DNA of 64,000 bases from Saccharopolyspora sp. SCSIO 74807 (lineage in GTDB: Bacteria > Actinomycetota > Actinomycetes > Mycobacteriales > Pseudonocardiaceae): contig NZ_CP146100.1 in assembly GCF_037023755.1 (NCBI RefSeq), positions 2,296,501-2,360,500 on the forward strand. Direction: 5' to 3'. The position numbers were made by a program, and so were the translations under genes. Below, in pieces: positions 8,944 to 17,427 of this stretch (position 1 is the stretch's first letter; each line of letters opens with the position of its first letter). The notes under the pieces are model-generated. The model worked only from the letters and a program-made list of their open reading frames with translations, made no database searches and was not told the origin of the DNA.

Positions 8944-9792
8944 TCATCCTTCCATCGTCTTTCGGATATCTGCGATGAGGTCGAGGGACTCGGATTCGCT
9001 CAGGGCGAGATCGGTCAGCGTGTCCACGGCTTTGGAATGAGCAGCGATGTCGCGCGGTGACTTGAGGAAGACCAGGCTGCTGAAGTGCTCGACCTCTACG
9101 ATCGGATCGGCTTTCGGGAAGCGCATCAGCACGAAGTGCCCAGCGTGCGCGGGGTGAAAGCCTTCAGCCCCGGAACGCAGGACGCGGACCGTCACGTTCG
9201 GCACGTCGACGGCCGTAGCTTCGATGTGGGCCAACTGCTCCGCCATCGCGTGCGGCCCACCGAAGGGTTCCTGGAGGGCGTACTCGCCGATCAGTGCGGT
9301 GAAGGTCGGAGCTCGCTTCTTGGTCAAGATCGTGCGCCGTTCCATGCGGGTGAGGATGCGCGGACCGATCTGGCTGTCGTCCATGCCGTTCATGACCGCT
9401 CGCATGTAGTCAGCGGTTTGCAGCAGGCCGGGTATCAGCATCGGTGCGACATCGACGATCTCGGTAGCGGTCCGCTCGAACTGGACCAGTGATGCGAGTT
9501 CTTTCTGGACTCCCGGGATGCCGGAGGTCACCCAGCTCGGCGCTTCGGTGCTGCGAGCTTGTTCCAGCAAGCGCTCGTACTCGTCTCCGGTCACACCGAG
9601 CGCGGTCAGGTAGCTAGCGACGTCTTCGGGCTGCGGGACTCCGCTGCCCGTCTCCCACCTGCTGATGCGCGTCTTCGGCAGGTCCAACTTCTCGGCCAGC
9701 GCCCGCACGGTCAATCCGGCCTGGGTGCGCGCGTTCCGCAGCTCAGCCCCGAGTGCACGTGTCGCTGGTGAGTTGGCTGGTGTGGTCGCCAT
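8944..9792 (-). CDS. XRE-family regulator with DUF5753 domain
   Basis: 282 residues from ATG 9792 (AGGATC 7 nt upstream). The N-terminal HTH covers about residues 10-65 (LRNARTQAGLTVRALAEKLD, with recognition helix around KTRISRWETG). The remaining ~190 residues form the DUF5753 sensor-like domain (PGLLQTADYMRAVM, RMERRTIL, FTALIGEYAL and VTVRVLRSGAEGFHP). Forms an operon with the DUF397 gene. A perfect inverted repeat lies in its promoter (see 9864-9897), which suggests autoregulation. Signal and targets unknown. Confidence 0.9.
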   Translation of the reverse strand: MATTPANSPATRALGAELRNARTQAGLTVRALAEKLDLPKTRISRWETGSGVPQPEDVASYLTALGVTGDEYERLLEQARSTEAPSWVTSGIPGVQKELASLVQFERTATEIVDVAPMLIPGLLQTADYMRAVMNGMDDSQIGPRILTRMERRTILTKKRAPTFTALIGEYALQEPFGGPHAMAEQLAHIEATAVDVPNVTVRVLRSGAEGFHPAHAGHFVLMRFPKADPIVEVEHFSSLVFLKSPRDIAAHSKAVDTLTDLALSESESLDLIADIRKTMEG

Positions 9793-9863
9793 GGTCGCGA
9801 TCCTAGAGGCGGGGCCGATGTCGACCACGCGACCGGATAGATCACTCCAACGTGGAATAGATG

Positions 9864-9897
9864 TGTCCCGTGGGACAAGATAGATTCATGGGACAAG
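9864..9897. promoter_or_regulatory. candidate operator of the XRE/DUF397 locus
   Basis: TGTCCC-GT-GGGACA is a perfect 6-bp inverted repeat at 9864-9877. The right part, TGGGACAAG (9871-9879), recurs as an exact direct repeat at 9889-9897, 18 bp away, placing the half sites on nearly the same helix face. It lies 72 to 105 bp upstream of the XRE start and on the left side of the divergent zinc-finger genes. Confidence 0.5.
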
Positions 9898-9962
9898 TTG
9901 ACGGCGGTTCATTGCTCTCGAGCCCGTGATCGATCGCGGGTAGTGCTCCCTGGAGGTGTGCG

Positions 9963-10211
9963 TTGCCGTATCCGTTTCGTTGGTTTCCGGCGAGGGGTGA
10001 GCGTCATGCGGGCCGGGATTCCGCGCCGCGGCTGGGTTTTCGAGCGGGGACGTGTGTCGAGGCGTTGTGCGGTGCTGCGCTGGTGGCGGAGGAAGGGGCT
10101 GCCGCGTGGCTGTGGCCGACGTGCGCAACCTGCGCGGAAAAGGTCCGGCCGATCGCGGAACGGCACAACGCGAGGAATCCGCTTCCGGAGGTAGGGCCGC
10201 GTGGGGACTGA
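9963..10211 (+). CDS. small zinc-finger-like protein
   Basis: 82 residues, TTG start at 9963 chosen because GGAGG ends 6 nt upstream. Contains the pattern RWFPARGERHAG at the N-terminus, LCGA about residue 36, and WLWPTCATC near residue 50, giving Cys-x(n)-Cys-x2-Cys. This small family is often found next to DUF5753/DUF397 regulators in Pseudonocardiales and is annotated as a zinc-finger protein. Overlaps the next gene by 11 bp, so the two are likely co-translated. No function known. Confidence 0.6.
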   Translation: MPYPFRWFPARGERHAGRDSAPRLGFRAGTCVEALCGAALVAEEGAAAWLWPTCATCAEKVRPIAERHNARNPLPEVGPRGD

Positions 10212-10530
10212 ACGGTGGGTGTGCGGTGTCGCGGAGTCGGTGTGGCACCGGCTGGCGAGCCGCCGCCGGGTCGGGGGCTTCTTGGCGCCGGTCGCCGAAT
10301 GCGGTCATGTCGTGCTCGGGCCGGTCCACCACCGGCAACGGATTCCCGTTCCTCGCAGCGGAAGGTGGCTTTGCCGTGCCTGCAACCAGCGGATCGTGCT
10401 GGAAGATCCCGGTCCGCAGGTGGGGCCCGTGACGATCACCGGTGAGCACGCTGTTTTCGCTCCCATGCCAGGAAACGAACGGAATCCCAGCGAGCTGGTG
10501 CAACCGCTGATGAACGACACGGCGGCTTGA
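10201..10530 (+). CDS. hypothetical small protein with Cys/His cluster
   Basis: 109 residues, GTG start at 10201 inside the end of the previous gene, GGAGG 9 nt upstream. Middle part reads ECGHVVLG then RWLCRACNQRI, that is C-x-H and C-x2-C, possibly one metal site. Flanks are rich in Arg and Pro. I do not recognise the family; the tight overlap suggests that it works with the preceding small zinc-finger protein. The next 231 bp up to copA show no convincing gene. Confidence 0.45.
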   Translation: MGTERWVCGVAESVWHRLASRRRVGGFLAPVAECGHVVLGPVHHRQRIPVPRSGRWLCRACNQRIVLEDPGPQVGPVTITGEHAVFAPMPGNERNPSELVQPLMNDTAA

Positions 10531-10761
10531 TCGCCGCGCCGAAGCTCAACCGCCAAGGCTGGGAAGGCCGAGTCCCCCGCGGCTTTCCCGATGCGGTCCG
10601 GAACTGCCCACTCTCCCGAGCAGCGACGGACCGAGTGGCCGGGCAGCGCGCGCAGTTCCTCCCCGAAAAGCGCGCTGTCCGGCCACCCCATCACCCGTCG
10701 ACTTCGTACTTCTCGGCCACGAGGGTGGTCGAAGCGCCCGTGCTGCGCTCGGTGAGCGCGA

Positions 10762-13059
10762 TCAAGCGGCGGCTTCGGCTGTTGCCGTTGTCCTTTCCCG
10801 TTGCGGTGCCTGGGAACCGGCGACTACACCGCTCCCGGTGAACCGGCGGAGGCGGAGGCTGTTGGAGACGACGAAGAACGACGACAACGCCATCGCGCCA
10901 CCGGAGATCAACGGGTTGAGCAGGCCGAAGGCGGCGAGCGGCAGCGCGGCCACGTTGTAGCCGAACGCCCACAGCAGGTTGCCGCGGATAGTGCGCAAGG
11001 TAGCGCGGGAAAGGCGGATCGCGTCCGGTGCGACCATCAGGTCCGGTCGGACCAAGATCAAGTCGGCTGCGTCGATCGCGATGTCGGTGCCGGTCGCGAC
11101 CGCGAGGCCGAGGTCGGCGGTCGCCAGCGCCGGTGCGTCGTTGACGCCGTCGCCGATCACCGCGACGGTCCGGCCCTCCGCGCGCAGACCGCGCACCACC
11201 TCGGCCTTCTCGTCCGGCAGTACCTCGGAGATCACCCGCTCGATGCCGACCTCGTCCGCCACCGTGCGTCCCGTGGCATCGTTGTCGCCGGTCAGCAGCA
11301 CCGTGCGCAGGCCGAGCCGATGCAGTTCGGAAACCGCCTGCGGCGCAGAGGGTTTCACCGCGTCCGCCAGCGCGAACACCGCGACCGCCGCTCCGTCCAC
11401 ACCGGACAGGACCACGGTGCGGCCCTGTTCCTGCCACTGCTCGCGGGTCCGGTCGAGTTCTTCAGGAACGGACCAGTCCTGTTCCTGGAAGAGTTCCCGG
11501 CGGCCGATGAGGACTTCGCGGCCGTCGACCGTGCCGCTCGCGCCCAAGCCCGGCCGTGCCGCGAACGATTCGGCGGCCGGGAGCTGCCCGGTCTCGGAGC
11601 GGGCGAGTTCGCTGATCGCCGCGGCGACCGCGTGCTCGGACGCCTCTTCCACGGCGCCCGCGCGGCGCAGCACCGAAGCGCGGTCCTGATCGGCGACGAA
11701 GTCCAGTTCCACCACCGACATCCGGCCTTCGGTGACGGTGCCGGTCTTGTCCAGCACCACCGTGTCCACCGCACGGGTCGACTCCAGGGCCTGGTAGCCC
11801 TTGATGAAGATGCCCAGCGCGGCACCGCGTCCGGAAGCGACCATCAGCGCGGTCGGCGTCGCCAGGCCCAGCGCGCACGGGCAAGCGATCACCAGCACGG
11901 CCAGTGCGGCGGTGAACGCCCGGTCCGCCGAGCCGTCCAGCAGCGACCAGCCGAGCAGGGTGACCGCTGCGAGCGCCAGCACGGCCGGGACGAAGTAGGC
12001 GGCGATCCGGTCCGCGAGCCGCTGCACGGCCGCTTTCCCGGACTGCGCATCGGCGACCAGCCGCAGCATCGCGGAAAGCCGGGTGTCCGCACCGATCTGC
12101 GTGGCCCGCACGACCAGCCGGCCGTTCAGCGCCGTTGTGCCGCCGAGCACCGCATCGCCCTCGGTCACTTCCACCGGTGCCGACTCGCCGGTCATGGAGC
12201 TGCGGTCCAACGCGCCCTGACCGGACACGACCACGCCGTCGGTGGCGATCGTGCCGCCCGGGCGCACCAGGAACCGTTGTCCCACCTGCAGATCCTCGGC
12301 CGGGATCTCCTGCTGCGCGCCATCGTCGAGGACCACGGTCACCGCTTTGGCGCGCAACGCGGCCAACGCGCGCAACGCGTCCCCGGCGCGACGCTGCGCT
12401 CGCGCCTCGAAGTAGCGCCCGGCCAGCACGAACGCCGTGACTCCGGCCGCGACTTCCAGGTACAGCGCGCCCTGCGGGCTCAGCAGCAGGTGCCAACCCG
12501 CCTCGGCGGGCAGCGTGGGCTGGAAGAACATCGAATACAGCGACCAGCCGACCGCGGCGGTGATCCCCAGCGACACCAAGGTGTCCATTGAGGACGAACC
12601 GTGCCGGGCGCCGCGCAACGCGGCCCGGTGGAACGGCCACGCCGCCCAGCCCGCGACCGGGATCGTCAACGCCACCAGCAGCCATTGCCAGCCCGCGAAC
12701 CGGTACTGCGGCAGCACCGTGAACATGATGGACAGATCGCACAGCGGCATGAACAGCACGATCGCCACCAGCATCCGCCGCCACAGGTCCCGCACCCGAT
12801 CCGGCTCCTCCGCGGCGGCGGACTCCGGCGCCTCTTCCGGGATCGGATCGGCCTCGTAGCCCGCATCGCGGACCGTCCGCAACAGCAGGTCGACGTCCCC
12901 TGCGCCCGCGACGCTCGCCCGCCCGGTCGCGTAGTTCACGCCCGCGCGCACTCCGTCGAGCTTGTTCAGCTTGCGCTCGACGCGCGTGGCGCACGCGGCG
13001 CAGGTCATGCCGCGCACGGCCAGCTCGACCTGGTCGTTTTCGGCAACCGTCGGGGACAT
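10762..13059 (-). CDS. copA: Cu+-exporting P1B-type ATPase
   Basis: 765 residues. N-terminal heavy-metal-associated domain with GMTCAACATRVERK (residues 14-27). Eight TM helices; TGESAPVEV actuator motif, CPCALGLATPT metal-site motif in TM6, DKTGTVTEG phosphorylation site, the HP motif region (EEASEHAVAAAI) and GDGVNDAPALATADLG hinge. In TM7-TM8, FGYNVAALPLAAFG and MALSSFFVVSNSLRLRRF give the Tyr-Asn and Met-Ser-Ser signature of Cu+ pumps (P1B-1). Exports Cu+ across the plasma membrane. No csoR or copZ gene is seen directly beside it, though it shares the region with CopD/CtaG and PepSY genes. The C-terminal tail after TM8 is about 25 residues and low in conservation. Confidence 0.92.
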   Translation of the reverse strand: MSPTVAENDQVELAVRGMTCAACATRVERKLNKLDGVRAGVNYATGRASVAGAGDVDLLLRTVRDAGYEADPIPEEAPESAAAEEPDRVRDLWRRMLVAIVLFMPLCDLSIMFTVLPQYRFAGWQWLLVALTIPVAGWAAWPFHRAALRGARHGSSSMDTLVSLGITAAVGWSLYSMFFQPTLPAEAGWHLLLSPQGALYLEVAAGVTAFVLAGRYFEARAQRRAGDALRALAALRAKAVTVVLDDGAQQEIPAEDLQVGQRFLVRPGGTIATDGVVVSGQGALDRSSMTGESAPVEVTEGDAVLGGTTALNGRLVVRATQIGADTRLSAMLRLVADAQSGKAAVQRLADRIAAYFVPAVLALAAVTLLGWSLLDGSADRAFTAALAVLVIACPCALGLATPTALMVASGRGAALGIFIKGYQALESTRAVDTVVLDKTGTVTEGRMSVVELDFVADQDRASVLRRAGAVEEASEHAVAAAISELARSETGQLPAAESFAARPGLGASGTVDGREVLIGRRELFQEQDWSVPEELDRTREQWQEQGRTVVLSGVDGAAVAVFALADAVKPSAPQAVSELHRLGLRTVLLTGDNDATGRTVADEVGIERVISEVLPDEKAEVVRGLRAEGRTVAVIGDGVNDAPALATADLGLAVATGTDIAIDAADLILVRPDLMVAPDAIRLSRATLRTIRGNLLWAFGYNVAALPLAAFGLLNPLISGGAMALSSFFVVSNSLRLRRFTGSGVVAGSQAPQRERTTATAEAAA

Positions 13060-13226
13060 CGTCTACCTCTCGCGGGGAGCTCTCGGTGGTCCTGGGCAAA
13101 CCTCTGGCGTTGACATGGTCGGCAGTGACCGCCTGCGGGTTCCCGGGTGTGAGTCGCGGAACTCGGCGGCCATGACTCCATGATCCTGGGTCGAACAGTC
13201 GTTCGCCATGACACGAAGGGGTGGCT

Positions 13227-14171
13227 TCAGCCCTTCGTCAGCCGCGCCACGAAGAAGCCCTCGAACAGCTCCGACGGGCGCACCCGCACAGCGTGCCGGA
13301 GTCGCTTGTCGAACTTGGTGCCCTGCCACGAACCCACGCCGCCGAGGAACTCCTCCTCGGTGAACCCGAGTGGTTCCACGGTCAGGTCCGAATGCCGCTG
13401 CAGCACCTTGTGCACCGGGAACTCGTCCTCTTCCGGGCTGAGCGTGCAGGTCGAGTAGACCATCACCCCGCCCGGCCGCAGCAGCTTGTACGCCGCGTCG
13501 CACATCTTCGTCTGCAGGAACTTGTACTTCTCGACCCGCTCCTCCGACCAGTACCGCAGCGCGTCTGATTTGCGCAGGTTGACCCGGCCTTCGCCGGAGC
13601 ACTGCACGTCCAGCAGGATCCGGTCGAAGGATTCCGCAGGCAGCGACTTGTCGATGTACTGCGCGCTGTGCGTGGTCAGCTCCGAATGGCGCACGCCGTA
13701 GAGCTCGGCCAGCTCGGCGAGCTTCTTCGCCCGCGGCGGCGCCGAATCGTTCAGCCACAACGAGCACTCGTTGCCGGTGCGCGCGGCGATGTGGAACGCC
13801 TTGCCACCCGGCGCCGCGGCGACGTCGAGGACGTCGTCGCCCGGCTGCGCGTCCAACGCGACCGGCGGGATCAGGCTCGCGGCGTTCTGCAGGTAAACCC
13901 GGCCTTCGTGAGCCATCGGCAGGATGTCGTCGAAACCGTCCTGCTCCGGCCAGAAGAAGGCGTGCTCGCACCAATCCACCGGCTGCACGCTCGGCGCCTT
14001 GGCCCGCACCTCGGCCAGCGTCTCCTGGTAGCGCGGTTCGTCCAGCAGCCGGTTCACCCGGATCGACGTGGGGCGCGCGCCCCGGAACACCGATTCGACC
14101 TGGTTCGCCCGGATTCCGAGCACTTCGGCCATCCGCTTCTCGAACGCGCGGGTCTTGCGCTGACCGCTCAC
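13227..14171 (-). CDS. RsmB/RsmF-type RNA (cytosine-5) methyltransferase
   Basis: 314 residues. SAM-binding motif I VLDVAAAPGGKAFHI (about 113-127), motif IV in LLDVQCSGEGRV (about 197), motif VI YSTCTLSPEEDE with the second catalytic Cys (about 245). These define NOL1/NOP2/sun-family m5C RNA methyltransferases that act on rRNA or tRNA. Motif IV is usually D-A-P-C-S; here Asp-Val-Gln-Cys-Ser, so the release Cys is kept but the Ala-Pro is replaced. No PUA domain or long N-terminal NusB-like domain, so closer to RsmF-like or archaeal short forms than to RsmB. Monocistronic, convergent to nothing; start at ATG 14171. Confidence 0.85.
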   Translation of the reverse strand: MSGQRKTRAFEKRMAEVLGIRANQVESVFRGARPTSIRVNRLLDEPRYQETLAEVRAKAPSVQPVDWCEHAFFWPEQDGFDDILPMAHEGRVYLQNAASLIPPVALDAQPGDDVLDVAAAPGGKAFHIAARTGNECSLWLNDSAPPRAKKLAELAELYGVRHSELTTHSAQYIDKSLPAESFDRILLDVQCSGEGRVNLRKSDALRYWSEERVEKYKFLQTKMCDAAYKLLRPGGVMVYSTCTLSPEEDEFPVHKVLQRHSDLTVEPLGFTEEEFLGGVGSWQGTKFDKRLRHAVRVRPSELFEGFFVARLTKG

Positions 14172-14241
14172 CGCCCGAGGCTCCCGTCCTGCACGCGGAC
14201 CAATCTACCGGTGCGGACCTGGCGCGATAGCATCGCGGGCC

Positions 14242-14305
14242 GCGGTGGTGGGGCTCACCGGTCCGGCACGGAGAACCGCGGCTGCGAGCCGCCAACGGTC
14301 CCTGC
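14242..14305 (+). promoter_or_regulatory. possible fluoride (crcB) riboswitch
   Basis: 34 nt upstream of the crcB start. Reading the strand: stem CGGTG/CACCG, inner GGGGC pairing with the later GTCCC, then AACC followed by stem-loop GCGGC-tgcga-GCCGC and the tail CCCTGC. This is the pseudoknot layout of the crcB motif (P2, P1 and P3). Two conserved spots deviate (AUG is GTG, UGAUG is CAACG) and the linker before AACC is long, so this is a suggestion supported by structure and by the fluoride channel genes downstream. Confidence 0.42.
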
Positions 14306-14338
14306 TCGACCCGAACCCGTCCGGAATCGGGAGGCAGC

Positions 14339-14809
14339 ATGGCAACCGAGGCCGATCGCGAGGAACCCATCGACCCCGACGTGGACGTGCACGTCGCGGA
14401 GCAACGCGGTGAGCTGGTCCGCACGCACGGCGCGGTGTTGCTGGTGATCGCGCTGGGAGGGGGTCTCGGCGCGCTGGCGAGGTACGCGGTGGGGGTGCTG
14501 CTGCCGATCGGAGCGTGGGCGACCTTCGGGGTCAACGTGCTCGGTTGCCTGCTCATCGGAGTGCTGATGGTGCTGATCCACGAGGTGTGGTCGGTGCATC
14601 GGCTGCTCCGACCGTTCATCGGAGTCGGTGTCCTCGGCGGGTTCACCACTTTTTCCACGTATGCGGTGGAATTCGCCGGGTTGCTGCGGCCGGGATCAGT
14701 TCTGCCCGCGGGCCTGTACCTCGTGGGCACCGTGCTGGGAGCGCTGCTCGCGGTACTGGCGGGCGTGGCGCTCACCCGTTCCATCGTGGGAAAGCAGGTG
14801 CAACAGTGA
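14339..14809 (+). CDS. crcB: fluoride channel subunit CrcB/Fluc, first paralogue
   Basis: 156 residues, ATG 14339 preceded by GGGAGGCAGC. A ~35-residue acidic cytoplasmic N-terminus precedes four TM helices. Family signatures: GGGLGALARYAVG (TM1), TFGVNVLGCLLIG (TM2 with the pore-lining Asn), GVLGGFTTFSTYAVE (TM3 break with phenylalanine-box residues). Actinobacterial Fluc channels are often two separate subunits that form antiparallel heterodimers, as the tandem overlapping pair here suggests. Exports F- down its gradient. Confidence 0.92.
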   Translation: MATEADREEPIDPDVDVHVAEQRGELVRTHGAVLLVIALGGGLGALARYAVGVLLPIGAWATFGVNVLGCLLIGVLMVLIHEVWSVHRLLRPFIGVGVLGGFTTFSTYAVEFAGLLRPGSVLPAGLYLVGTVLGALLAVLAGVALTRSIVGKQVQQ

Positions 14810-15168
14810 CGGCCGTGCTCGTGTTCCTCGGCGGGGCGATCGGGGCACCGCTGCGATACCTGACCGACCGCGCGGTGCAGCAGCGCCACGACACGGTTTT
14901 CCCGTGGGGCACGCTCACCGTGAACGTCGTCGGCTCGTTGCTGTTGGGAGCGCTGACCGGTGGTGTGCTGCCCGAGCAGGTGTCGGCGCTGCTAGGCGTC
15001 GGCTTCTGCGGTGCGCTTACGACGTACAGCACGTTCAGCTACGAGACGCTGCGGCTCGCCGAGCAGGAGGCGTACTTCTACGCCGCGGTGAACGTAGTGG
15101 TGAGCGTGCTGGCCTCGGTCGGCGCGGCCTTGCTCGGGCTCGTCGCGGTGCAAGCCGCGTTGAGCTGA
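14806..15168 (+). CDS. crcB: fluoride channel subunit CrcB/Fluc, second paralogue
   Basis: 120 residues, GTG start at 14806 overlapping the stop of the first subunit by 4 nt. Has GGAIGAPLRYLTD, TLTVNVVGSLLLG (Asn of TM2) and FCGALTTYSTFSYE (TM3), and four TM helices without the long N-terminal extension. Translationally coupled partner of the previous gene. A weak inverted repeat (TTGAGC/GCTCAA, 15160-15177) at its stop may help terminate both this and the convergent P450 gene. Confidence 0.92.
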   Translation: MTAVLVFLGGAIGAPLRYLTDRAVQQRHDTVFPWGTLTVNVVGSLLLGALTGGVLPEQVSALLGVGFCGALTTYSTFSYETLRLAEQEAYFYAAVNVVVSVLASVGAALLGLVAVQAALS

Positions 15169-15173
15169 CCGGC

Positions 15174-16328
15174 TCAATCCACCGCGACCACCAGGCCACG
15201 CAGTTCGTAGCCGGTCGTGGCCTCGCTGAACGAGACTCGCGGGGGCGTCTTCATCCGCACCGGCAGGGCGAACAGTTCCCGCAGGAACACGTCGGTCTCC
15301 AAGATCGCGATCGTTGCGCCGGGACACTTGTGCGCACCGTCCCCGAACGAAAGCCCCGCCGCGTCACCGGGAACTTCGCGTCCGGGGCACACCTGCAGCG
15401 GTTCGGCGCCCATCTCGGCCGGGTCGACGTTGGTGTCGCCGAGCGCGATGTCCACCAGCGCGCCTGCCGGGATGGTCGTGCCCGACAGTTCCAGCGGTGC
15501 GGTGGTGCGCCTGCGCAGATGGCCGAGGACCGGTTCGAGGCGCAGCAATTCGTGCAGCACGGCCAGCCGTTCCGGCTCGTCCGCGGCGCGGTACCGGGCC
15601 AGCAGCTCGGGTGTGGTGAGCAGGTGCCAGGCCGCGAGGTTGACGAACTCGCGGGTGGTGACCATGCCCGCCGCGGCGAACGTGATGCACTCGGCGAGGA
15701 TCTCCGCGCTGGAACAACCCTCGTCGAGCAGGTGCGAGATGACGTCGTCGCGACGTTCCCGCCATCTCGCCCGCACCGCGGGGCGCACGTCGCGGATGTG
15801 GATCGCGCTCCAGTTGACCACCTGCCGCAAGAGCCAGCGGAGTCCATCGATGCTGGTGAAACCGGGTGTGCCGAACTCTTCGGGGAAGAACCGCTCGAGT
15901 CGCCGCCGGATACCGGGACGGCTTTCGGTCAGCCCGATCACCTCGGCGGCGACCCCGATGGCGAGTTGGAAGGCCAGGTCGCCCAGGTGCGCTTCGCCGT
16001 CGCGGCGCAGTGTCGCCATCTGGGCTTCGGCGGTGCGCTGCATGACGCTGCGGTAGTGCTCGTCGACTCGCCGCGGGGTGAAGAACCGCGCGGTCTGCCT
16101 CCGGTCGTCCCGATGCCCCTGCCCGTCCCGGTACAGCACGGGGCGGCGCATGTTCGGCGGCATCTTCTCGAGCGTCTGCACGCCGAGCCCGGCCTGCACG
16201 GTGTCGGAGCTGCGCAGCACCGCACGAGCTGCTGCGTGGCCGTTGACCTGCCAAATCCCGTCCGGATCCCGGTGCACCGGGCACCGGTCCCGGGATTCTT
16301 CGCGAACGATCTTGCGCGCGTCCTGCAC
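15174..16328 (-). CDS. cytochrome P450
   Basis: 384 residues. Heme-binding loop FGDGAHKCPGATIAILE with the thiolate Cys near residue 330; I-helix AAAGMVTTREF (about 222); K-helix ExxR as HELLRLEP (about 270). N-terminal CPVH near residue 15 and the size match soluble bacterial class I P450s, which need external ferredoxin and reductase; neither is adjacent. Converges on crcB with 5 bp between stops. Substrate unknown; no biosynthetic cluster around it. Confidence 0.9.
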   Translation of the reverse strand: MQDARKIVREESRDRCPVHRDPDGIWQVNGHAAARAVLRSSDTVQAGLGVQTLEKMPPNMRRPVLYRDGQGHRDDRRQTARFFTPRRVDEHYRSVMQRTAEAQMATLRRDGEAHLGDLAFQLAIGVAAEVIGLTESRPGIRRRLERFFPEEFGTPGFTSIDGLRWLLRQVVNWSAIHIRDVRPAVRARWRERRDDVISHLLDEGCSSAEILAECITFAAAGMVTTREFVNLAAWHLLTTPELLARYRAADEPERLAVLHELLRLEPVLGHLRRRTTAPLELSGTTIPAGALVDIALGDTNVDPAEMGAEPLQVCPGREVPGDAAGLSFGDGAHKCPGATIAILETDVFLRELFALPVRMKTPPRVSFSEATTGYELRGLVVAVD

Positions 16329-16416
16329 GGTTCCTCCCGCAGCGTCGCCCGTTCTTGCTTAGCAGGGCGGCAGGTCCGTGCCCAGGGAGTGCACTCCTAA
16401 CGGAGCAGCGCGGGTT

Positions 16417-17409
16417 CTAACCGGCAGGCCGAGCCGACCCGAAGGTGCTGCGGTACGTGCTCGGCGAGGTGCCGAGCTTCGCGCGCAAGTGCTGGCGCAG
16501 CGAGGCCGCGGTGCCGAATCCGGAGTCCTCGGCGATCTGGTCGACCGGCAGGTCGGTCTCCTCCAGCAGCTGCCGCGCGCGTTCCACGCGCTGGTGGGTG
16601 AGCCATTGCAGCGGCGAAAGCCCGACCTCGTCCCGGAATCGGCGCGTGAAGGTCCGCACGCTCATCGACTCGCGCGCCGCGAGTTCGCTCAGGGGCAACG
16701 TGCGGTCCAGGTGCTGCAACGCCCATGCCCGCGCACGGCCGGTGCTGGCGCGTTGCGGCTCCGGCACCGCCCAGCGGATGAACTGCGCCTGGCCGCCATC
16801 GCGGTGCGCGGGGACGACCGCCCGGCGAGCTACGTCGTTCGCTACGGCCGTGCCGTGATCTTTGCGGATCAGGTGCAGGCACAGGTCGATCCCGGAAGCT
16901 TCGCCCGCGGAGGTCAGCACCGATCCTTCGTCGACGTAGAGCACGTCCGGGTCGAGCCGGATGTCCGGGAACCGCTGCTCGAAGCGCGCGGCGGAATTCC
17001 AGTGCGTCGTCGCCGCCCGCCCGTCGAGCAGCCCTGCCCCCGCCAGCACGAACGCACCGGTGCAGATCGAGGCGACGCGGGCGTGCGCAGGGATGTGTTC
17101 GACAGCTGCCGCCAGCGGATCGGACAGGTCGCCCGCGGTCGGCTCGTAATCCTCGTCGGAGGCGGGCACGAAAACCGTGTCCGCCTCGGCCAACGCTTCC
17201 GGCCCGTGCTCCACGAACACGCTGAAATCGGCGGTCGTGCGCACCGCGCCGGGAGTGACACCGCAGGTCACGACCTCGTACAGCTGCTCGCCCGCGGAGT
17301 TCGCGGCCAGCGAGAACAGCTGGTGCACGATGCCCGGCTCCATCGGCAGCAGGCCTTGCCGCACCAGGACGGCGACGTGGTGGCGAGCGGGGTGGCGGAA
17401 AACGGCCAT
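16417..17409 (-). CDS. GlxA-type AraC-family regulator (DJ-1/PfpI plus AraC HTH)
   Basis: 330 residues from ATG 17409, chosen for AAGGA 8 nt upstream; an ATG at 17427 lies just in front of it. N-terminal two thirds is a DJ-1/PfpI class I glutamine-amidotransferase-like domain (VAVLVRQGLLPMEP, SICTGAFVLAGAGLLDGR with the nucleophile-elbow Cys, ATTHW). C-terminal about 100 residues are two AraC HTH motifs (LPLSELAARESMSVRTFTRRF and LPVDQIAEDSGFGTAASLRQH). The upstream frame is open into an integrase remnant, so a longer chimeric reading frame exists, but it is not functional as one protein. Target genes are unknown. Confidence 0.9.
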   Translation of the reverse strand: MAVFRHPARHHVAVLVRQGLLPMEPGIVHQLFSLAANSAGEQLYEVVTCGVTPGAVRTTADFSVFVEHGPEALAEADTVFVPASDEDYEPTAGDLSDPLAAAVEHIPAHARVASICTGAFVLAGAGLLDGRAATTHWNSAARFEQRFPDIRLDPDVLYVDEGSVLTSAGEASGIDLCLHLIRKDHGTAVANDVARRAVVPAHRDGGQAQFIRWAVPEPQRASTGRARAWALQHLDRTLPLSELAARESMSVRTFTRRFRDEVGLSPLQWLTHQRVERARQLLEETDLPVDQIAEDSGFGTAASLRQHLRAKLGTSPSTYRSTFGSARPAG

Positions 17410-17427
17410 GGCCCGATCCTTGCACAT

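Noticed and set aside
10691-10761. Peptide AEKYEVDG on the minus strand after copA, resembling the start of a CopZ chaperone
   Set aside because: A stop follows at once and no MTCxxC continuation is found in any frame; too short to call a remnant.
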